Below are positions 27,751 through 38,424 of a stretch of DNA of 64,000 nucleotides, piece by piece (the first letter of the stretch is position 1; each line of letters starts with the position of its first letter). The translations under genes were made by a program, and so were the position numbers. The notes beneath the pieces were generated by a model. It was not told the origin of the DNA. It worked only from the letters and a program-made list of their open reading frames with translations, and ran no database searches. Origin of the DNA: Saccharopolyspora endophytica (GTDB lineage Bacteria > Actinomycetota > Actinomycetes > Mycobacteriales > Pseudonocardiaceae); assembly GCF_018070075.1 (NCBI RefSeq), contig NZ_JAGPXE010000004.1, positions 1 to 64,000 on the forward strand, given 5' to 3'.

Positions 27751-30066
27751 TCAGGTGGCGGAGGTGACTCGGTAGACGTCGTAGACGCCTTCGATGTTGC
27801 GGACCGCCTTGAGGACGTGGCCGAGGTGCTTGGGGTCGCCCATCTCGAAGGAGAACCGGCTGACCGCCACGCGGTCCTTCGAGGTGGTCACCGAGGCCGA
27901 GAGGATGTTGACGCGCTCGTCGGCCAGCACCTTGGTGACGTCGGAGAGCAGGCGGTGCCGGTCGAGCGCCTCGACCTGGATGGCGACCAGGAACACCGAG
28001 GACGACGACGGTGCCCAGTGCACCTCCACCAGGCGTTCCGGCGTCTTGCGCAGGTCGTCGGCGTTGGTGCAGTCGGTGCGGTGCACGCTGACCCAGCCGC
28101 CGCGGGTGACGAAGCCCAGGATCTCGTCGCCGGGAACCGGGGTGCAGCAGCGGGCGAGCTTCGCCCACACGTCACCGGCGTCCTTGACCACCACGCCGGA
28201 ATCGCCGCTGCTGCGCCGCTTCCCGCCACCTTCCAAGGTGGACGGCGTGGAGCGCTCGGCGATCTGGTCGGCGGCCTGCTCCGGTCCGCCGATGTGCTGC
28301 ACCAGCTGCTGCACGAGGTGCTGCGCGGAGAGCTGCTTCTCCCCCACCGCCGCGTAGAGCGCGGTGACGTCGACGTAGTGCAGCTCGCGGGCGACGGCGC
28401 CCAGCGCCTCGGCGGAGACCAGGCGCTGCACCGGGAGTCCGAGGCGCCGGATCTCCTTGGTGATCAGCTCCTTGCCGGACTCGATGGCCTCTTCGCGGCG
28501 CTCCTTGGCGAACCACTGCTTGATCTTGGCCTTCGCGCGCGGCGAGGCGACGAACGACAGCCAGTCGCGGCTCGGCCCGGACCCCTCCGCCTTGGAGGTG
28601 AAGATCTCGACGACCTCGCCGTTCTCCAGCTTGCGCTCCAGCGCCACCAGCCGGCCGTTGACCCGCGAGCCGATGCAGCGGTGCCCGACCTCGGTGTGCA
28701 CGGCGTAGGCGAAGTCGACCGGGGTCGAGCCGGACGGCAGCGTGATCACATCGCCCTTGGGCGTGAAGACGAAGATCTCGCGGGTGGCCAGGTCGTAGCG
28801 CAGCGACTCCAGGAACTCGCCCGGGTCGGCGGCCTCGCGCTGCCAGTCCAGCAGCTGGCGCATCCAGGCCATCTCGTCGACCTCGACGCCACCGCCGCTG
28901 TTGCGGCCCTTGGTCTCCTTGTAGCGCCAGTGCGCCGCGATGCCGTACTCGGCGGTCCGGTGCATCTCGCGGGTGCGGATCTGCACTTCGAGGGGCTTGC
29001 CCTCGGGACCGATGACCGTGGTGTGCAGCGACTGGTAGACGCCGAAGCGCGGCTGGGCGATGTAGTCCTTGAACCGGCCGGGCATGGGCTGCCACAGCGC
29101 GTGCACCACGCCCATCGCCGCGTAGCAGTCGCGGATCTCGTCGACCAGGATCCGCACGCCCACCAGGTCGTGGATGTCGTCGAAGTCGCGACCGCGGACG
29201 ATCATCTTCTGGTGGATCGAGTAGTAGTGCTTGGGCCTGCCCTCGACCTTGGCGGCCAGCCGGGCGGCGTCGAGCTGCGTGGACAACTCGTCGATCACGG
29301 TGCGCAGGTAGGTGTCGCGCGAGGGGGCGCGGTTGGCGACCAGGCGCACGATCTCGTCGTACTTCTTGGGCTGCAGGATGGCGAAGGCCAGGTCCTCCAG
29401 CTCCCACTTGATCGTGGCCATCCCGAGCCGGTGCGCCAGCGGCGCGAGCACTTCGAGGGTCTCGCGGGCCTTGCGGGCCTGCTTCTCCGGCGGCAGGAAG
29501 CGCATGGTGCGCATGTTGTGCAGCCGGTCCGACAGCTTGATCACCAGCACCCGCGGGTCCCGGGCCATCGCGATGATCATCTTGCGGATGGTCTCGGCCT
29601 CGGCCGCCGCGCCCAGCTTGACCTTGTCCAGCTTGGTGACGCCGTCGACCAGGTGGGCGACCTCGTCGCCGAAGTCGGACCCGAGCCGCTCCAGCGAGTA
29701 GTCGGTGTCCTCGACGGTGTCGTGCAGCAGCCCCGCGACCAGCGTGGTGGTGTCCATGCCGAGCTCGGCCAGGATCGTGGCCACCGCCAGCGGGTGGGTG
29801 ATGTAGGGGTCACCCGACTTGCGCTTCTGGCTGCGGTGCTTCTCCTCGGCGACGTCGTAGGCGCGTTGCAGCAGCGTCAGATCGGCCTGCGGGTGCAGTT
29901 CGCGGTGGACCACCGCCAGCGGTTCCAGGACCTGCTTGACCTGGGCGGCGCGCTGGGCGGTGATCCTCCTCGCCAGTCTGGCGCGGACTCGGCGCGTGGC
30001 CGAGGTCGCACGCGGCTCGGCAACCGGATCGGTTGCCGAGGCAGGAGAATCAACGTGGTGGCTCAC
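27751..30066 (-). CDS. relA: Bifunctional (p)ppGpp synthase/hydrolase (Rel)
   Basis: Makes and degrades the alarmone (p)ppGpp in response to starvation. The 771-residue protein has the full long-RSH layout: HD hydrolase domain (about 70-200, with [11 protein letters not shown] and [13 protein letters not shown]), synthetase domain (about 270-390, with [10 protein letters not shown] and [11 protein letters not shown]), TGS (about 425-490), a helical and CC region with [13 protein letters not shown], and a C-terminal ACT domain. Both catalytic sites look intact. The GTG at 30066 follows GGGAG. The gene is downstream of apt, as in other actinobacteria. Confidence 0.97.
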   Translation of the reverse strand: MSHHVDSPASATDPVAEPRATSATRRVRARLARRITAQRAAQVKQVLEPLAVVHRELHPQADLTLLQRAYDVAEEKHRSQKRKSGDPYITHPLAVATILAELGMDTTTLVAGLLHDTVEDTDYSLERLGSDFGDEVAHLVDGVTKLDKVKLGAAAEAETIRKMIIAMARDPRVLVIKLSDRLHNMRTMRFLPPEKQARKARETLEVLAPLAHRLGMATIKWELEDLAFAILQPKKYDEIVRLVANRAPSRDTYLRTVIDELSTQLDAARLAAKVEGRPKHYYSIHQKMIVRGRDFDDIHDLVGVRILVDEIRDCYAAMGVVHALWQPMPGRFKDYIAQPRFGVYQSLHTTVIGPEGKPLEVQIRTREMHRTAEYGIAAHWRYKETKGRNSGGGVEVDEMAWMRQLLDWQREAADPGEFLESLRYDLATREIFVFTPKGDVITLPSGSTPVDFAYAVHTEVGHRCIGSRVNGRLVALERKLENGEVVEIFTSKAEGSGPSRDWLSFVASPRAKAKIKQWFAKERREEAIESGKELITKEIRRLGLPVQRLVSAEALGAVARELHYVDVTALYAAVGEKQLSAQHLVQQLVQHIGGPEQAADQIAERSTPSTLEGGGKRRSSGDSGVVVKDAGDVWAKLARCCTPVPGDEILGFVTRGGWVSVHRTDCTNADDLRKTPERLVEVHWAPSSSSVFLVAIQVEALDRHRLLSDVTKVLADERVNILSASVTTSKDRVAVSRFSFEMGDPKHLGHVLKAVRNIEGVYDVYRVTSAT

Positions 30067-30241
30067 CGCACGCTCCCGGGCTCAGGCGTTGCTTAGTCCC
30101 AGGTCCGGGGGACCCGGACACTGAGAATAACGCCGACGGGTCAACGACCCATCCCTGGTGTGGTGGTCGATACGCCCAACGGTCACCTTCTGCAGTCGAG
30201 ATGACCTTGGAAGTTCAGTCGAACCGATCACCGATCGTTGT

Positions 30242-30263
30242 GACGCTGCTGGTTGGCAGCGTC
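30242..30263 (-). terminator. Short hairpin after apt
   Basis: GACGCTGC (30242-30249) and GCAGCGTC (30256-30263) pair around a six-base loop just past the apt stop on the minus strand. It may end the yajC-secDF-apt transcript before relA, whose own promoter must then lie in 30067-30240. Confidence 0.5.
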
Positions 30264-30268
30264 GGCGA

Positions 30269-30829
30269 TCACGATCGCAGCAGGGCTCGGACGTGCTCGT
30301 CGACGATCTTGTCCCGGCCTTCCAGGGCGGTCAGCTCCATCACGACCGTGGCCGCCGTGACCTCCGCACCCGCCTGGCGGATCAGCCGGCACGCGGCACC
30401 CAGGGTGCCGCCGGTGGCCAGCACGTCGTCCACGACCAGGACCCGCTGCCCGGCACCCAGGGTGTCGGCGGGCAGTTCCAGCGTCGCCTGGCCGTACTCC
30501 AGCTCGTAGGAGATGCGGTCGGCGACCTCCGGCAGCTTGCCGGGCTTGCGCAGACCGATCACACCGGTGCCGAACGCCTGCGCGACGGCGGCGCCGAGCA
30601 GGAAGCCGCGGGCCTCCACGCCGGCGACGACGTCGAACTCCAGGCCCCGGCCCAGCGCGTCGGTGATGGCCCGCAGCGCCGCCGGATCGGCGAGCATCGG
30701 GCTGATGTCGCGGAAGAGCACGCCCGGCTCCGGGAAGTCGGGGACCTCCCGGATCAGCCGGACCGCGCTCTTGAGGGCGACGTCGTCGCCGTCGACGACT
30801 TCGACGCCCGCGGTGATTTCCTCGGTCAT
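30269..30829 (-). CDS. apt: Adenine phosphoribosyltransferase
   Basis: Salvages adenine to AMP using PRPP. The 186-residue protein has the PRPP-binding motif VLVVDDVLATGGT and the Apt-specific FPEPGVLFRDISPML and ARGFLLGAAVA. The ATG overlaps the secF stop by one base (TGATG), so translation is coupled. The order secD-secF-apt-relA is conserved in actinobacteria. Confidence 0.95.
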   Translation of the reverse strand: MTEEITAGVEVVDGDDVALKSAVRLIREVPDFPEPGVLFRDISPMLADPAALRAITDALGRGLEFDVVAGVEARGFLLGAAVAQAFGTGVIGLRKPGKLPEVADRISYELEYGQATLELPADTLGAGQRVLVVDDVLATGGTLGAACRLIRQAGAEVTAATVVMELTALEGRDKIVDEHVRALLRS

Positions 30830-31995
30830 CAACGACGTCGCTTTCCGCTGGGCCGCGCGGCCTTGCCCGCCGGGCGCGCCGCGGGCTGCTGCCGCGTCGC
30901 ACCCGCCGTGACCGGGCGCTTGGGCTCCTCCGGGACGTCCTCGCCCGCCTCGCGGGCGGCGGACTTGGCCCGGCGCTGCTCGACCTTCTTGGCGTGCGAG
31001 CGGTACTTCGACTCGCGCATCTTCAGGTCCACCAGCAGCGGGGTCGCGAGGTAGATCGAGGAGATGACACCGGCGATCATGCCGACCATCTGCACCAGCG
31101 CCAGGTCGCGCAGCACGCCGACGCCGAGCAGTCCGGCACCGACCACGAGCAGGCCCAGCACCGGCAGCAGCGCGATGACCGAGGTGTTGATCGAGCGCAT
31201 CAGCGTCTGGTTGACCGCCAGGTTCGCCGCCTCCGGGTAGGTGCGGCGGGTCATGCTCAGCAGGCCCCGGGTGTTCTCCTTGACCTTGTCGAAGACCACC
31301 ACGGTGTCGTACAGCGAGAACCCGAGGATCGTCAGCAGCCCGATCACGGTGCTCGGCGTGACCTCGAAGCCCACCAGCGAGTAGATGCCGGCGGTGACCA
31401 CGACGTCGTGCAGCAGCGCGACGAGCGCCGCGACCGCCATCCACCTCTCGAAGTAGAACGCCAGGAAGATCGTCACCAGCACGAGGAACACGCCGAGCGC
31501 GAGCAGCGCCTGGGTGGTGATCTCCTCGCCCCAGGTGCCGGAGACCGCGCTGTCGCTGATCACCTGCTGGCTGGGCTTGCCCGTGCCGTCCAGCGGCTGG
31601 GTCTGGTTGAAGATCTCCTGCTTGACCTCGATGACCTGGTCCACCGTCAGCGACGAGGACCGGACCTGGATGCTCTGGTTCCCACCGGCGCCGACGACCT
31701 GGACCGTCTCGGCCGGGTGCCCGATGGCGTCGCTGAAGGCCGACTGCACCGCGTCGGTCTCGATCGGGCCCTGGGCGCCGACCGCGGGCATGGAGATCTT
31801 GGTCCCGCCCTCGAAGTCGATGCCGAGGTTGAACCCCTTGAACCCGATCGCGCCGATGCACACCAGCACCAGCAGACCGAGCGCGATGTACCAGCGGGAA
31901 CGCTTGCCGATGATGTCGAAGGCACCGGTACCGGTGTAGAGCCGGTGGAAGACGCTCTCGCGCTTCTGGGCCCCTTCGGTGTCAGGAGTCGTCAC
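30829..31995 (-). CDS. secF: Protein translocase subunit SecF
   Basis: Part of the SecDF proton-driven motor that pulls preproteins across the membrane. The 388-residue protein has the N-terminal membrane segment and DFEGGT motif (GFNLGIDFEGGTKI). A periplasmic domain follows, then five further membrane segments with GFSLYDTVVVFDKVKEN. A basic, Pro-rich cytoplasmic tail of about 70 residues closes it. I chose the GTG at 31995, seven bases after AAGGAGG; another GTG at 32001 is too close to that site. It starts two bases after the secD stop. Confidence 0.94.
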   Translation of the reverse strand: MTTPDTEGAQKRESVFHRLYTGTGAFDIIGKRSRWYIALGLLVLVCIGAIGFKGFNLGIDFEGGTKISMPAVGAQGPIETDAVQSAFSDAIGHPAETVQVVGAGGNQSIQVRSSSLTVDQVIEVKQEIFNQTQPLDGTGKPSQQVISDSAVSGTWGEEITTQALLALGVFLVLVTIFLAFYFERWMAVAALVALLHDVVVTAGIYSLVGFEVTPSTVIGLLTILGFSLYDTVVVFDKVKENTRGLLSMTRRTYPEAANLAVNQTLMRSINTSVIALLPVLGLLVVGAGLLGVGVLRDLALVQMVGMIAGVISSIYLATPLLVDLKMRESKYRSHAKKVEQRRAKSAAREAGEDVPEEPKRPVTAGATRQQPAARPAGKAARPSGKRRR

Positions 31996-31997
31996 CT

Positions 31998-33551
31998 TCA
32001 CGCCTCCTTGGAGGTGGTCGCGGCGGCCTTGCGCGCGGCGCGGTTCCGGTTGCCGATGCGCTGCACGGCGCCCAGCCCGGAGACCGACGGCTTGGACAGG
32101 AACTTGTTCTTCGAGGCGAGCGCCACCAGCGGGTGCGTGACCAGGAAGACCACCACGAGGTCGAGCACCGTGGACATGCCCAGGGTGAACGCGAAGCCCT
32201 TCACCTGGCCGACGGCCAGCACGTAGAGCACCGCTGCGGCGAGGAAGCTGACCGCGTCGGCGGACAGGATCGTGCGCCGCGCCCGGACCCACGCCCGGGG
32301 CACCGAGGAGCGGAAGGTGCGACCCTCGCGGATCTCGTCCTTGAGCCTCTCGAAGAACACGATGAACGAGTCAGCGGTGATGCCGATGGCCACGATGAAC
32401 CCGGCGACACCGGCCAGGTCCAGGGTGAACCCGATCCACCTCCCGAGCAGCACCAGCACCCCGTAGACCACGCCGCCGGACAGCACCAGCGACAGCACGG
32501 TCAGGATGCCCAGCAGCCGGTAGTAGGCCAGGCAGTACACGGCCACCAGCAGCAGGCCGATGCCACCGGCGATCAGACCGGCTTCCAGCGAGGCGATGCC
32601 CAGCGTCGCCGAGACCGTCTCGGCCTCGGACTGGTCGAAGGCCAGCGGCAGCGAGCCGTACTTGAGGATGTTGGCCAGGTCCGTGGCGGACTGCTGGTTG
32701 AACTGGCCGCTGATGCTGGCGTTGCCGCCCAGCAGCGGCTGGTTGATCGAGGGCGCGGAGACGACCTCGCCGTCCAGCACGAACGCGGCCTGCTGGCCGA
32801 CGTTGGCCGAGGTGAAGTCGGCCCAGGTCTTGGCTCCGCCCGACTTGAAGTTCAGGCTGACCGTCCAGCCCGGGCTGCCACCCTGCGGGTTCGGCGGCTG
32901 GGCCATCGAGTCGGAGATCTCCTTGCCCTCCAGGAACACCGGCTCGAGGATGTACTTGGCCGTGCCCTCCCGGTCGCAGGCGACCAGCGGCAGCTTCGGG
33001 TCCTCGTTGCCGCGCAGCGGGTCCTCGGCCTTGCAGTCCAGTGCTTGCGCGGCCTGCATCAGCACGTTCGGATCAGTGCTCTGCCGGGTCGCCTTCGCGG
33101 CTTCGATCGCCTGGTTCGGGTCGCCCGGCGGCTGCGCCTGCTGCGGCGTCGTCGGCGCCGGGGGCTGGGTGGCGGGCAGCTGCTGGGCGACCTTGCGGAA
33201 GTTCAGCTCCGCGGTCTGCCCGAGCTGCTTGGCCTCTTCACCGCCCTCACCGGGCACGGTGATGATCAGGTTCGACCCGTCGAGGGCGACCTCGGAGCCG
33301 CCGATGCCCATGCCGTTGACGCGGGTCTCGATGATCTGGCGCGCCTGGTCCAGCGACTCCTTGCTGGGAGGCTGCCCGTCGGGGGTGCGCGCGGTGAGCG
33401 TGACCCGCGTTCCTCCCTGCAGGTCGATGCCCAGTTTCGGATTGGGCTTGCCATCACCGGTGAAGAACACCAGTGCGTACAGCGCCATCACGATCAGCGC
33501 GAAGATCGCGAGATAACGCCCTGGGCGCAGCTGCCCGGCCGGAGGTGCCAC
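31998..33551 (-). CDS. secD: Protein translocase subunit SecD
   Basis: Partner of SecF. The 517-residue protein has an N-terminal membrane segment, the LGIDLQGGTRVTL motif, a periplasmic P1 head domain (about 60-300) and five C-terminal membrane segments with the GIGITADSFIVFFERLKDE loop. A Pro/Gln-rich insert in P1 (about 120-150) is typical of actinobacterial SecD. The GTG at 33551 follows AGGAG at eleven bases. Confidence 0.94.
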   Translation of the reverse strand: MAPPAGQLRPGRYLAIFALIVMALYALVFFTGDGKPNPKLGIDLQGGTRVTLTARTPDGQPPSKESLDQARQIIETRVNGMGIGGSEVALDGSNLIITVPGEGGEEAKQLGQTAELNFRKVAQQLPATQPPAPTTPQQAQPPGDPNQAIEAAKATRQSTDPNVLMQAAQALDCKAEDPLRGNEDPKLPLVACDREGTAKYILEPVFLEGKEISDSMAQPPNPQGGSPGWTVSLNFKSGGAKTWADFTSANVGQQAAFVLDGEVVSAPSINQPLLGGNASISGQFNQQSATDLANILKYGSLPLAFDQSEAETVSATLGIASLEAGLIAGGIGLLLVAVYCLAYYRLLGILTVLSLVLSGGVVYGVLVLLGRWIGFTLDLAGVAGFIVAIGITADSFIVFFERLKDEIREGRTFRSSVPRAWVRARRTILSADAVSFLAAAVLYVLAVGQVKGFAFTLGMSTVLDLVVVFLVTHPLVALASKNKFLSKPSVSGLGAVQRIGNRNRAARKAAATTSKEA

Positions 33552-33889
33552 GGTGCGTCGGTCTCCTGTTCAGGGTCAGTTCGGATGCGCGACCCGGCCG
33601 GGGCCGAGAGCGCGAGCGGCGAGCGGTTTCGCCCTCGACAACGTACCGCCGGTTGTACCGGGTTCCGCCGTTCGATGCGATCTTGTGGCGGTCTTCGCCA
33701 CCACCGACCGCCACGTACCGTCATCCAGTCTCGCAGGCCCGGAACGGGCCGCGACTACATGGGGTGGCCGAACGGCAGCGACGCGGGCCCGGAGTGGTTC
33801 GGCTCCGGTGCCCGCGTCGCGATGACGGCACGCTGTCCCCCGGCGGGCGCCCGACGTGCGGCACCCGTCACCGGGGTCGACCAGGCGCG
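33552..33889. other. yajC-secD intergenic region
   Basis: About 340 bases without a credible gene. It holds the hairpin at 33778-33820 near the yajC end and presumably a separate promoter for secD. Short minus-strand frames here have no ribosome sites or recognisable products. Confidence 0.5.
33778..33820 (-). terminator. Long GC hairpin between yajC and secD
   Basis: Seventeen bases (33778-33794) pair with 33803-33820, with one bulged base and an eight-base loop. It stands 70 bases past the yajC stop and could end yajC transcription or attenuate read-through into secDF. Confidence 0.65.
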
Positions 33890-34273
33890 TCAGCTGGTCT
33901 TCTGCTTCTCCGCCGAGTCGGCGACCTCGGTCGCGGACTTGTCCTCGACCTTGGTCTCCTCGGTCGCGGACTCCTCGGCGGGAGCCTCGACGGCCGGGGC
34001 CTCGGCGGCCTCGGTCTCGACCTTCTCCCGGACGGCCTGACGCACCCAGGTGGTGGTCATGCCCGGAGCGATCTCGATGTCGATGGTGTCATCGCTGGTC
34101 GACACGACGGTGCCGAAGACGCCGGAGGTCGTCATCACCCGGTCGCCTGCGGTGATCGAGTTCTGCAGCTTCTGCTGCTCGGCCATCGCGCGCTTCTGCT
34201 TGCGGGCCTGCAGGAACAGCGGCACCGCCAGCAGGACGATCAACAGCGGCAGGATCAGGGATTGGAGTTGCAT
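33890..34273 (-). CDS. yajC: Preprotein translocase subunit YajC
   Basis: A small single-span accessory protein of the SecDF complex. The 127-residue form has one N-terminal membrane segment (SLILPLLIVLLAVPLFLQARKQKRA) and the YajC core GDRVMTTSGVFGTVVST. An acidic Glu/Ala-rich tail of about 45 residues follows. GGAG four bases upstream favours the second of two adjacent ATGs (34273). It lies between ruvB and secD in the conserved ruv-sec order. Confidence 0.93.
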   Translation of the reverse strand: MQLQSLILPLLIVLLAVPLFLQARKQKRAMAEQQKLQNSITAGDRVMTTSGVFGTVVSTSDDTIDIEIAPGMTTTWVRQAVREKVETEAAEAPAVEAPAEESATEETKVEDKSATEVADSAEKQKTS

Positions 34274-34436
34274 CATGCTCCGTTCAGCGGGCGCACGACA
34301 GGACCAACCAACGAAGTCCGCGCCCGGTTTGTTCGGATGTTCTCGCCCCAGTCTGCCAGGTCAACGAAAGTGCCAGGTTGACGCGTGGCATTCAGCTGGT
34401 CCGCCGCCACCGTAACGGCGGATTGTCACCGTTGGG

Positions 34437-35504
34437 TCACTCCGCGAAAAGGGAGGGCGGACCTTCTCCGGGAGCGTTCGCCGGAGGCGTCATGCCCAGG
34501 TGGAACCAGGCGGCGGCGGTGGCCACCCGGCCTCGCGGCGTGCGGGCCAGCATTCCGGCCCTGACCAGGTACGGCTCGCACACCTCCTCCACCGTGGTGG
34601 GTTCCTCACCGACCGCGACCGCGAGCGTGGAGATGCCCACCGGCCCGCCGTGGAACGACTTGATCAGCGCCCGCAGCACCGCCCGGTCCAGGCGGTCCAG
34701 ACCCATCTCGTCTACGTCGTAGACCTCCAGCGCGGCGCGCGCGACCTCGCGGGTCACGGCACCGTCGGCGCGGACCTCGGCGTAGTCGCGAACCCGGCGC
34801 AGCAGCCGGTTGGCGATGCGCGGCGTGCCCCGGGAACGGCCGGCGATCTCGGCGGCGCCGTCGTCGCGCAGGTCCACCCCGAGGATCCCGGCCGAGCGGC
34901 GAACCACCTGATCGAGTTCGTCGGAGGTGTAGAACTCCATGTGCGCGGTGAAGCCGAACCGGTCCCGCAGCGGACCCGTCAGCGCTCCGGAGCGGGTGGT
35001 GGCCCCTACCAGCGTGAACGGCGCGAGTTCGAGCGGGATGCTCGTCGCGCCCGGCCCCTTGCCCACGACGATGTCGACGCGGAAGTCCTCCATCGCCAGG
35101 TAGAGCATCTCCTCGGCGGGGCGGGCGATCCGGTGGATCTCGTCGATGAACAGCACGTCGCCCTCGGCGAGGTTGGACAGCATCGCCGCGAGGTCACCGG
35201 GCTTCTCCAGCGCGGGCCCGGAGGTGACGCGGATGGCCGAGCCCAGCTCCGCGGCGATGATCATCGACAGGCTCGTCTTGCCCAGGCCGGGCGGGCCGGA
35301 GAACAGCACGTGGTCGGGCTGGTCGCCGCGCCGCAGGGCGCCGTGCAGGACCAGTTCGAGCTGTTCGCGCACGCGCGCCTGCCCGACGAACTCGCTGAGC
35401 TTGCGCGGGCGCAGCGTCATCTCGACGTCGCCCTCGCCGTCGTCCTCGTGCGGGGCGAGCGAGACCGCGTCCTCGGGTGCCGACCAGTCCTCTTCCTCGT
35501 ACAT
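34437..35504 (-). CDS. ruvB: Holliday junction branch migration ATPase RuvB
   Basis: Motor of the RuvAB complex that moves Holliday junctions in recombination repair. The 355-residue AAA+ protein has Walker [10 protein letters not shown], Walker B LFIDEIHR, sensor 1 GATTRSG, the Arg finger region GPLRDRFG and the C-terminal winged helix. An acidic N-terminal extension of about 25 residues is common in actinobacteria. It follows ruvA after eight bases. Confidence 0.97.
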   Translation of the reverse strand: MYEEEDWSAPEDAVSLAPHEDDGEGDVEMTLRPRKLSEFVGQARVREQLELVLHGALRRGDQPDHVLFSGPPGLGKTSLSMIIAAELGSAIRVTSGPALEKPGDLAAMLSNLAEGDVLFIDEIHRIARPAEEMLYLAMEDFRVDIVVGKGPGATSIPLELAPFTLVGATTRSGALTGPLRDRFGFTAHMEFYTSDELDQVVRRSAGILGVDLRDDGAAEIAGRSRGTPRIANRLLRRVRDYAEVRADGAVTREVARAALEVYDVDEMGLDRLDRAVLRALIKSFHGGPVGISTLAVAVGEEPTTVEEVCEPYLVRAGMLARTPRGRVATAAAWFHLGMTPPANAPGEGPPSLFAE

Positions 35505-35512
35505 CGGCTACC

Positions 35513-36112
35513 TCACTTGGGCCCGAGGGTGGCCAGCGCCTTGCGCAGCACCGCGGAGGTGTCCAGGTCGCCGCCGCCGTTGGACAGCACGGCTTCCACG
35601 GTCTGGTCGGCCTGCTTGGCGGAGAAGCCCAGCCCCACCAGCGCCTCGGAGACCTCGCTGCGGATCCGGCCGCGGTCGACGGTGGCCGTCGGTTCGACCG
35701 TGGTGCCGGCGACGACGCCGACCTTGTCGCGCAGTTCGAGGATCAGCCGCTCGGCGCTCTTCTTGCCGATGCCCGGGACCTGGGTGAGCACGGTGAGGTT
35801 GCCGTCGGCCAGGGCCGTGCACAGCTGATCCGGCGAGAGCACCGCGAGGGTGGCCAGGGCCAGTCGGGGACCGACGCCGGAGGCCGTCTGCAGCAGCCCG
35901 AACAGGTCGCGGGCCTCGGCGTCGGCGAAGCCGTAGAGGGTCAGCGAGTCCTCGCGCACGATCAGCGAGGTCCACAGCCGGGTCTCCTCACCGCGCCGCA
36001 GGCCGGCGAGGGTGGACGGGGTGGCGTGCACCGCCATGCCGACGCCACCGACCTCGACCACGGCGTGGTCGAGGCCGATCGACAGCACCGGTCCGCGCAC
36101 CGTGGAGATCAT
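35513..36112 (-). CDS. ruvA: Holliday junction DNA helicase subunit RuvA
   Basis: A 199-residue junction-binding protein with an N-terminal OB fold ([25 protein letters not shown]), central helix-hairpin-helix motifs ([36 protein letters not shown]) and a C-terminal RuvB-binding domain. The start overlaps the ruvC stop by four bases, and AGGAGG inside the ruvC end serves as its ribosome site. Confidence 0.96.
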   Translation of the reverse strand: MISTVRGPVLSIGLDHAVVEVGGVGMAVHATPSTLAGLRRGEETRLWTSLIVREDSLTLYGFADAEARDLFGLLQTASGVGPRLALATLAVLSPDQLCTALADGNLTVLTQVPGIGKKSAERLILELRDKVGVVAGTTVEPTATVDRGRIRSEVSEALVGLGFSAKQADQTVEAVLSNGGGDLDTSAVLRKALATLGPK

Positions 36113-36720
36113 CGGGTCTTGCCTCCTGTGTTGGGAGCGGCCTGCTGCTGCCGGCCCGCTCGCTTCTCCTGCGCCGCTTTGAGCTTCGCGCGGTGGTTGC
36201 GCGCCATCTCGGCGGCTCGCGCCTCCGCCTGCGCCAGCCGGTCCATCATCGGCGCCCGCCACAGGTGGCAGACGGCCAGGGCCAGCGCGTCGGCGGCGTC
36301 GGCCGGTTTCGGCGCCTCGGCCAGCCCGAGGATCTTGGTGATCATCGTGGTGACCTGCTTCTTGTCGGCCCGGCCCGAACCGCTGATCGCGGCTTTGACC
36401 TCGCTCGGCGTGTGGAAGGCGACCGGCAGCCCGCGGCGCGCGGCGGCCAGCGCCACCACTCCGGAGACCTGCGCGGTGCCCATCACGGTGCGCACGTTGT
36501 GCTGGCTGAACACCCGCTCGATGGCCACGACCTGGGGTTCGTGGAGGTCCATCCACCGCTCGACCTCGGTGGCGACGGTCATCAGCCGCGAGGCGAGCTC
36601 GTCCTCCTGCGGACTGCGCGCCACGCCGACGGCCACGCACGCGACGGAGCGCCCCTTGCCGCCGTCGACCACACCGAGCCCGCAACGGGTCAACCCCGGG
36701 TCGACTCCCAACACGCGCAC
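36109..36720 (-). CDS. ruvC: Holliday junction resolvase RuvC
   Basis: A 203-residue endonuclease of the RNase H fold. Catalytic acidic residues are visible in [23 protein letters not shown] and the C-terminal [17 protein letters not shown] basic Lys/Gln-rich tail of about 35 residues follows the normal end. The GTG at 36720 puts VRVLGVDPG at the N-terminus as in other actinobacteria. Upstream lies a paired palindromic repeat, so the ruvCAB promoter must sit close to the repeat. Confidence 0.95.
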   Translation of the reverse strand: MRVLGVDPGLTRCGLGVVDGGKGRSVACVAVGVARSPQEDELASRLMTVATEVERWMDLHEPQVVAIERVFSQHNVRTVMGTAQVSGVVALAAARRGLPVAFHTPSEVKAAISGSGRADKKQVTTMITKILGLAEAPKPADAADALALAVCHLWRAPMMDRLAQAEARAAEMARNHRAKLKAAQEKRAGRQQQAAPNTGGKTR

Positions 36721-36820
36721 GACGCCACCCACCAAGCCGGAAAGAACACTCGTTCGAACCCTAACCAACCCGGGCTCACGCACCACACCCGACACGCCCT
36801 CCCCATCACCCGGGAGGGTG

Positions 36821-36892
36821 GGCCATTCGAATTTCGCGCGAAATTCGAGTCCCGAAGATCCCGGTCGAATTTCGCGCGAAATTCGAATGGCC
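36821..36892. repeat. Palindrome pair with 38-bp spacing, copy 2 (perfect 28-bp arms)
   Basis: Two perfect 18-base palindromes GAATTTCGCGCGAAATTC (36829-36846 and 36867-36884) have centres 38 bases apart. The block is also a perfect inverted repeat of 28-base arms (36821-36848 and 36865-36892) with a 16-base loop. Each arm can therefore fold alone or pair with the other. It lies between the 3' end of the DUF4262 gene and the ruvC start. Confidence 0.9.
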
Positions 36893-36919
36893 CGGCGCGC
36901 CCGGCCTCGAGAGCCGAGG

Positions 36920-37435
36920 TCAGGGGCCGTCGACGCCTGGGGTCCAGGATTCGGGGAGGCCTGAGTCGGTGAGGATCGGTTGGTACTCGCGGAAGCCGCC
37001 GGGGGCGTCGGGTTGCCAGGGGAACTTGGCGTCCTCCGGGCTGGAGACGATGAGCTGCACCGCCGGGAAGTCCGGTCCGCTGTAGACCAGGAACGCCGAG
37101 CCGAGGTACTCCGGGTAGTGCTGGAGCGCGATCTTCTCGAAGGTCACCGGGCAGCCCTGCAGGAAGCCCTCGTAGAGCTGACCGGGCTGGAACCGCTCGC
37201 CCTGACCCGCGCGCTGCACGTAGGTGTTGACCACCGAGTGCGCGACCTCCTGCGGAAGCCCGATCACCACGACCTCGGGCTTGCCGAACCGGCGCCACGC
37301 GCCGACGGAGAAGGCGTAGGCCGGGCCGCTGTCGTCCCCGGCGACGTGCATGACCGCGGCGCCGTGCTGCTCCGCGGTGTTGACCATCCACTTGCGCAGT
37401 GATTCATCGGTGTCGACCACGGCGCCATTCTGCAC
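36920..37435 (-). CDS. DUF4262 family protein
   Basis: A 171-residue soluble protein with the DUF4262 pattern: [22 protein letters not shown] near the N-terminus, then [12 protein letters not shown] and a C-terminal part with [14 protein letters not shown]. The family has no known activity. The GTG at 37435 is the most upstream codon keeping the family N-terminus; no strong ribosome site is present. It lies between yebC and ruvC, where mycobacteria have unrelated genes. Confidence 0.72.
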   Translation of the reverse strand: MQNGAVVDTDESLRKWMVNTAEQHGAAVMHVAGDDSGPAYAFSVGAWRRFGKPEVVVIGLPQEVAHSVVNTYVQRAGQGERFQPGQLYEGFLQGCPVTFEKIALQHYPEYLGSAFLVYSGPDFPAVQLIVSSPEDAKFPWQPDAPGGFREYQPILTDSGLPESWTPGVDGP

Positions 37436-37513
37436 GTCAACGCAAGAACCGCTCCCGCCGACGCCCGATTTCACGGACGCCAAGGGAGCGGTTCGCGCAC
37501 TTGATGATCCGAA

Positions 37514-37570
37514 TGCGAGCGGCGCAGCCGCGAGGCGTGAGGAACCACCCCCGCAACTCGCGCCGCCGCG
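37514..37570. repeat. GCGAGCGGCGCAGCCGCGAG-type element, copy 1
   Basis: The block begins TGCGAGCGGCGCAGCCGCGA and continues with AACCACCC and CCGCCGCG. It matches 39115-39168 with small gaps. It stands between yebC and the DUF4262 gene. Confidence 0.7.
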
Positions 37571-37637
37571 GGTTCTGACACGTCGCCTGGCGATGACGCC
37601 GCGAAGCCAACCACAAGGACCACGGACTTCGTGACCG

Positions 37638-38390
37638 TCAGGCGTTGACCTCGGCCATGACCGAGTCGCTGACGTCGAAGGCAGCGTAGACGTTCTGGAC
37701 GTCGTCGCAGTCCTCGAGGGCGTCGATCAGCTTGAAGATCTTGCGCGCGCCTTCGGCGTCGAGCTCGACGTTGACCGAGGCCAGGAAGTTGGTCTCGGCC
37801 GAGTCGTACTCGATGCCTTCGGCCTGCAGCGCCTTGCGGACGTCGACGACGTCCGTGGCCTCGCACAGGATCTCGTAGCTCTCGCCGAGGTCGTTGATCT
37901 CCTCGGCACCAGCCTCCAGGACGGCCGCGAGCACGTCGTCCTCACTGAGCCCGTTCTTCGGCAGCAGCACCACGCCGCGACGGGTGAACAGGTACGCCAC
38001 CGAACCGGCGTCGGCCATCGAACCGCCGTTGCGGGTCATGGCCGTGCGGACCTCGCCCGCCGCCCGGTTGCGGTTGTCGGTCAGGCACTCCACCAGCACG
38101 GCCACGCCGTTGGGGCCGTAGCCCTCGTACATGATCGTCTGCCAGTCGGCGCCACCGGCCTCTTCGCCAGCTCCGCGCTTGCGAGCGCGTTCGACGTTGT
38201 CCCCAGGGACCGAGTTCTTCTTGGCCTTCTGGATCGCGTCGTAGAGGGTCGGATTGCCCTCCGGGTCACCGCCGCCCGTGCGGGCCGCGACCTCGATGTT
38301 CTTGATCAGCTTCGCGAAGAGCTTGCCGCGCTTGGCATCGACGGCGGCCTTCTTGTGCTTGGTGGTGGCCCACTTGGAGTGGCCGCTCAT
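37638..38390 (-). CDS. YebC/PmpR family regulatory protein
   Basis: A 250-residue three-domain protein with the invariant N-terminus [20 protein letters not shown] and the [17 protein letters not shown] segment. YebC proteins were long annotated as transcription regulators; recent work on the family also links them to relief of ribosome stalling. GGAGGAGAG directly precedes the ATG. It follows pdxT after 34 bases, an order shared with M. tuberculosis (Rv2604c-Rv2603c). Confidence 0.95.
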   Translation of the reverse strand: MSGHSKWATTKHKKAAVDAKRGKLFAKLIKNIEVAARTGGGDPEGNPTLYDAIQKAKKNSVPGDNVERARKRGAGEEAGGADWQTIMYEGYGPNGVAVLVECLTDNRNRAAGEVRTAMTRNGGSMADAGSVAYLFTRRGVVLLPKNGLSEDDVLAAVLEAGAEEINDLGESYEILCEATDVVDVRKALQAEGIEYDSAETNFLASVNVELDAEGARKIFKLIDALEDCDDVQNVYAAFDVSDSVMAEVNA

Positions 38391-38424
38391 CTCTCCTCCG
38401 TCTTTCCACGCCCGTGACGGGATG

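Noticed and set aside
27817-30096. Plus-strand open frame of about 760 codons opposite relA
   Set aside because: Its translation is a low-complexity mix of Gly, Arg, Val, Asp and His, typical of the antisense frame of a GC-rich gene. relA on the other strand has all domains intact. The same applies to long frames opposite aspS, hisS, thrS, secD and the GGDEF genes.
36735-36775. tRNA-like T-loop (GTTCGAACCC)
   Set aside because: No acceptor stem, D-arm or anticodon arm can be built around it. It is within the upstream region of ruvC.
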